27,055 nt of DNA, taken from assembly GCA_023426505.1 (NCBI GenBank), contig JAFAAP010000056.1, positions 1 to 27,055 of the forward strand, read 5' to 3'. How positions within the stretch are numbered: position 1 is the first letter of the stretch; each line of letters starts with the position of its first letter. The position numbers and the translations under genes are program-made. Below the pieces are notes generated by a model that was not told where the DNA came from, ran no database searches, and saw only the letters and a program-made list of their open reading frames with translations. The stretch is from Pseudomonadota bacterium. Its GTDB lineage: Bacteria; Pseudomonadota; Alphaproteobacteria; Rhizobiales; Beijerinckiaceae. Positions 24,445-27,055 of the stretch are shown here, piece after piece.

Positions 24445-24460
24445 GCAACCAATAAGTTGC
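24445..24460. promoter_or_regulatory. Putative ArsR operator, inverted repeat
   Basis: GCAAC (24445-24449) and GTTGC (24456-24460) flank CAATAA, 44 bp upstream of the SRPBCC start in a locally AT-rich spot. From memory, ArsR/SRPBCC pairs often have GCAACC...GGTTGC-type sites, so this is the likely autoregulatory operator. No separate promoter elements can be fixed with confidence. Confidence 0.55.
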
Positions 24461-24465
24461 CTTTT

Positions 24466-25491
24466 CTAGCGCCCGTAAATTCGGTCCAGGACGCCCGCCA
24501 CATCGACCAGACGCTCCGCCGCCGGATCGAAGCGTTGGCCCGCCGCGAGGCGTCGCGCCCAGTCGGCCGCGGCGCGGCCGCCCCATTCGTCGGGCGGGTT
24601 CGACAGGTTTTCCCGGGCCGTGCCGCAATAACGCTCGGCCATAAAATCGTAGAAGGAGCCGTTCACGTTGCGTAAGGATGCGCCGCCTTCCGTTCCGTAG
24701 AAAGCGGCCGAGATCATGGCGTCGCATCCGGCCTGGAGGCGCCAGGAGCAGGCGAGCTGCACGGCCGTTCCAGTCTCCAATTCGACCGTCGCGAGGGCGT
24801 AGTCCTCGACCCGGTCGGGGCGTCCGCGCAAGGGCTCGCCGCCGGCAAAGAGCTTGCCCGCCACGTTCGTCACCGCCGGATAGTCGAGGGTCCAGAGCGC
24901 GAGGTCTACGAGGTGGACGCCGAGATCCATCACGCAGCCGCCTCCCGAGAGCGCGGGATCGTAGAACCACGGCTTGTCCGGTCCGTAGGCATTGTGAAAG
25001 ACGAGATCCGCGGCGTAAATCTTCCCTAGCTCTCCCGAGCGCACGATCTCGCGGATACGCTGCATGCCTTCCGTGAAGCGGTAGGAGAGGTCCACGTCGA
25101 GGAGCAGGTTCGCCCGGCGGGCTGCGTCCACGACGGCGCGCGCCTCGATCGCGTCGCGCCCGAGCGGCTTCTGGCAGAAGACCGCGACGCCGCGCTCCAG
25201 CGCCTTGATCGACTGTTCCGCGTGCATGGCGCTCGGCGTCGCGATCACGACGCCGTCGAGACCAAGGTCGAGCAGATCGTCGAGGGACCCGACGAGCTGC
25301 GCATCGGGGGCGAGGCGGCCGGCCTCGGCGGCCATGTCCGCCGACGGATCGGCGATGGCTGCCGCCTCGATCAGGCCGGTCTTCAGCATCGCCTCCATGC
25401 GGTGGCGGCCGATCCAGCCGACGCCGAGAAAGCCGATGCGGGGGCGGGCGAGGGAGGCCTCCTGGGACATTTCGAGCAGAGCCTGTGTCAT
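24466..25491 (-). CDS. Gfo/Idh/MocA family NAD(P)-dependent oxidoreductase
   Basis: The 341-aa protein has an N-terminal Rossmann domain (IGFLGVGWIGRHRME, 19-33) and the family's sugar-binding C-terminal domain (GGGCVMDLGVHLVDLALW). The usual (E)KP motif is CQKPLG at 106-111: K108 and P109 are kept, Glu is Gln. The members oxidise or reduce sugars, inositols and related compounds; the substrate is not evident. The ATG at 25491 starts one base after the stop of the upstream dehydrogenase gene (25493), so the two are coupled; M8 at 25470 is an alternative start. The genes act probably in one catabolic or modification step series. Confidence 0.88.
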   Translation of the reverse strand: MTQALLEMSQEASLARPRIGFLGVGWIGRHRMEAMLKTGLIEAAAIADPSADMAAEAGRLAPDAQLVGSLDDLLDLGLDGVVIATPSAMHAEQSIKALERGVAVFCQKPLGRDAIEARAVVDAARRANLLLDVDLSYRFTEGMQRIREIVRSGELGKIYAADLVFHNAYGPDKPWFYDPALSGGGCVMDLGVHLVDLALWTLDYPAVTNVAGKLFAGGEPLRGRPDRVEDYALATVELETGTAVQLACSWRLQAGCDAMISAAFYGTEGGASLRNVNGSFYDFMAERYCGTARENLSNPPDEWGGRAAADWARRLAAGQRFDPAAERLVDVAGVLDRIYGR

Positions 25492-25492
25492 C

Positions 25493-26446
25493 TTAAAGGG
25501 TCACCAGAGCCTTGAGGAAGCCGTCGGGGCGGTCGCGGGTGGCGTCGAGCGCCTCGTTCAGCCGGTCGAGCGGATAGGTGTGGGTGTAGAGCGGGCTCGG
25601 GTCGAGCCGTCCGGACGCCACCGCGTCCACGGCCTCCCGGATGCCCTGTATATAGACCTTAGGATCGCGCTCATGGGCGTTGATCACGTCGAGGCCGCGC
25701 CAGTTCCACAGCCACATGTTCACCTGCCGAGGCCCGTCCTGGTGGTAGCCGGCGACGATCAGCTTGCCGCGCTCGCGGGTCAGTTCGCCCGCGAGATCGA
25801 GGGGCCATTGCTTGCCGACCGCCTCGATGACCCGGTCGCAGAAGACGCCGCCGGTCAGCTCCTTCACCTGACCGATGATGCCGTTGTGGTCCTCCATCGG
25901 GATCGTCTCGGCCGCGCCATAATGGCGCGCGACGTCGAGCGAGAAGGGGCGGCGGGAAATGGCGATGACCCGGGCGCCGGCGTCCGTCGCGAGACGGGTC
26001 AGGATCGCGCCCAGGAAGCCGATGCCGACGATGGCGACCGTCTGGCCCGGCCGGATGTCGCTGCGGCGCAGGATATTCATGGCGCAGCCGAGGGGCTCGC
26101 CCGGGAAGGGCTTGCCGGCCAGCTCCTCCGGCAGGCGCACCACCGCATCGGCGTCGGCGAGGTCGTACTCGGCATAGGCCTTGTAGGAGAGCGCCGCGAC
26201 CCGGTCGCCGACCGACACGTCTCCGACCTCGTCGCCCACGGCATCGACCACGCCCCAGCCTTCATGGCCCAACGACCCGGCCTCCGTAGGAAACTGCATC
26301 CATTCCGGCCCGGCCCAAGGCGTCAGGTTGGAGGCGCAGACGCCGCAGCCTTCGAGGCGAATGCGCACCTGGCCCGGCCCCGGTTCGGGGCGAGCGATCC
26401 GGGCGATGCGGATCTGGCCCGGTCCGGTGACAGTCGCGGCCCGCAT
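25493..26446 (-). CDS. Zinc-dependent medium-chain dehydrogenase (MDR superfamily)
   Basis: The 317-aa protein has a GroES-like N-terminal domain and a Rossmann domain with AIVGIGFLGAIL (138-149). Catalytic-zinc candidates are C37 (GCGVCASNL), H61-E62 (GHEGWG) and E117 or C121 (GEPLGCAMN). The four-cysteine structural-zinc lobe is absent, which explains the short length. RMotif spacing resembles polyol- or sugar-type MDRs, but substrate is unknown. ATG 26446 has GGAG six bases upstream; the frame is open to 26884 over the divergent intergenic region and is not family-like. It is the first gene of the pair with the Gfo/Idh gene. Confidence 0.87.
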   Translation of the reverse strand: MRAATVTGPGQIRIARIARPEPGPGQVRIRLEGCGVCASNLTPWAGPEWMQFPTEAGSLGHEGWGVVDAVGDEVGDVSVGDRVAALSYKAYAEYDLADADAVVRLPEELAGKPFPGEPLGCAMNILRRSDIRPGQTVAIVGIGFLGAILTRLATDAGARVIAISRRPFSLDVARHYGAAETIPMEDHNGIIGQVKELTGGVFCDRVIEAVGKQWPLDLAGELTRERGKLIVAGYHQDGPRQVNMWLWNWRGLDVINAHERDPKVYIQGIREAVDAVASGRLDPSPLYTHTYPLDRLNEALDATRDRPDGFLKALVTL

Positions 26447-26732
26447 AGCGGTCTCCGGCGGCACGCCTCCGGCCCGCGGGCTCCAGCTTTCCGTCTCGGG
26501 GGCTTCGCGTTCCGCGCCGCTCAGTTCTTCGTCGTTCCGCAAGGCTGTCTCCACTCGCTTGCAGGGGTCAACTAGAAAAGCTTGGCAGCGGTTCAAGCGG
26601 TCCCCCGATGGCCTTTCGCGACCGGCGTCGTCATCGGGTGGGGAAGGGGGCATTAAGCTGTTGTTCTTCCAATCGTAACATCCTAGTTTGCGCCGCAGGT
26701 TTTTCCTCAATTCAGGTTGAAGTGCGAACATC
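26447..26732. promoter_or_regulatory. Divergent intergenic region, candidate promoter for the ABC ATPase
   Basis: This 286-bp region separates the MDR gene from the ABC transporter gene. TTGTTC (26661-26666) and TAGTTT (26684-26689), 17 bases apart, are a candidate plus-strand promoter. The region is slightly AT-richer around 26640-26710. I see no gene, strong hairpin or repeat in it. Confidence 0.3.
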
Positions 26733-27055
26733 TTGCCTCCCCCTCGCCAATCCGCCTCCGTCGGCGCCGTGCGCCGCTCCTTCGCTCCCTGGTCGGATCC
26801 CGCTGCCAAGCCGCTCATCCGCTTCGACAATGTGACGAAACGCTTCGGCGATGCGGTGGCCGTCGACCACCTGTCCCTGAACATCTACGAGAGCGAGTTC
26901 TTCTGCCTCCTCGGCCCCTCCGGCTGCGGCAAGACGACTCTGATGCGCATGCTGGCCGGCTTCGAACATCCCAGCGAGGGCCGCATCACCCTCGCCGACA
27001 GGGACCTCGCCGGCGTGCCGCCCTACCGGCGGCCGGTGAACATGATGTTCCAGTC
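26733..27055 (+). CDS. ABC transporter ATP-binding protein, polyamine type (PotA/PotG-like), partial
   Basis: The first ~107 residues of an ATPase are visible before the window ends. IRFDNVTKRFGDAVAVDHLSL precedes Walker A GPSGCGKTT, then LMRMLAGFEHPSEGRI, and PYRRPVNMMFQS (Q-loop). These match spermidine/putrescine importer ATPases, in which the PYRRPVN(T/M)(V/M)FQ segment is typical. A TGA at 26718 limits the start: TTG 26733 (weak site) or GTG 26769 are the options. The former gives a ~30-residue leader ending DPAAKPLIRF, like putrescine-type PotG proteins of rhizobia. The permeases and binding protein would lie beyond the window, so substrate remains inferred. Confidence 0.82.
   Translation, partial: MPPPRQSASVGAVRRSFAPWSDPAAKPLIRFDNVTKRFGDAVAVDHLSLNIYESEFFCLLGPSGCGKTTLMRMLAGFEHPSEGRITLADRDLAGVPPYRRPVNMMFQ

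Noticed and set aside
26447..26884. N-terminal extension of the MDR dehydrogenase (146 extra residues)
   Set aside because: The stretch lacks family similarity, crosses the divergent promoter region and overlaps the ABC ATPase start; the ATG at 26446 gives the standard MDR N-terminus.

Overview
The window is GC-rich, densely coded chromosome from an alphaproteobacterium, most likely of the order Hyphomicrobiales (Rhizobiales). A Methylobacteriaceae- or Microvirga-like genus is my best guess, made from protein flavour and recalled gene order rather than any search. It carries a single-copy housekeeping block on the left and accessory genes on the right. I found no rRNA, tRNA, insertion sequence, phage gene or CRISPR array.

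Left part (1-12.2 kb), cell-envelope and housekeeping core. It starts with the tail of mltG (septal peptidoglycan glycosylase), a palindromic intergenic element, then yicC and gmk. A D-Ala-D-Ala ligase (ddl) faces gmk tail to tail. Next is a compact minus-strand operon read lptF-lptG-lptD-pdxA-rsmA: the LPS export permeases, the outer-membrane LPS translocon, a vitamin B6 enzyme and a 16S rRNA dimethyltransferase. The last junctions are 4-bp stop/start overlaps. The surA chaperone gene usually found between lptD and pdxA is absent. Divergent from lptF are pepA and holC (DNA polymerase III chi).

Middle part (12.2-18.7 kb). An exported S10-family serine carboxypeptidase and a small lipoprotein precede a 270-bp spacer holding three GC-rich hairpins, two of which are opposite-facing copies of one repeat. 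An ABC-F translation-type ATPase (YheS/Uup-like) is divergent from a lone UDP-N-acetylglucosamine 6-dehydrogenase-like gene, followed by a Crp/Fnr-family regulator behind an AT-rich, palindrome-bearing leader.

Right part (18.7-24.5 kb), a defence and resistance stretch. A TetR repressor is divergent from an EmrA/EmrB-type efflux pump, with a near-perfect 21-bp inverted repeat in the shared promoter. The pump genes converge on a class C (AmpC-type) beta-lactamase gene that has no ampR beside it. Upstream of ampC is an SRPBCC/AHSA1-ArsR pair with an inverted repeat in its promoter.

Right edge (24.5-27.1 kb). A medium-chain dehydrogenase and a Gfo/Idh/MocA oxidoreductase form a one-nucleotide-spaced operon of unknown substrate. 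Divergent from it is the start of a polyamine-type ABC transporter ATPase that runs off the window.

No clearly new multi-gene system is visible. The best leads are the lptD-pdxA fusion point lacking surA, the two operator-like palindromes, the hairpin in the ampC leader and the inverted repeat pair upstream of the ABC-F gene.
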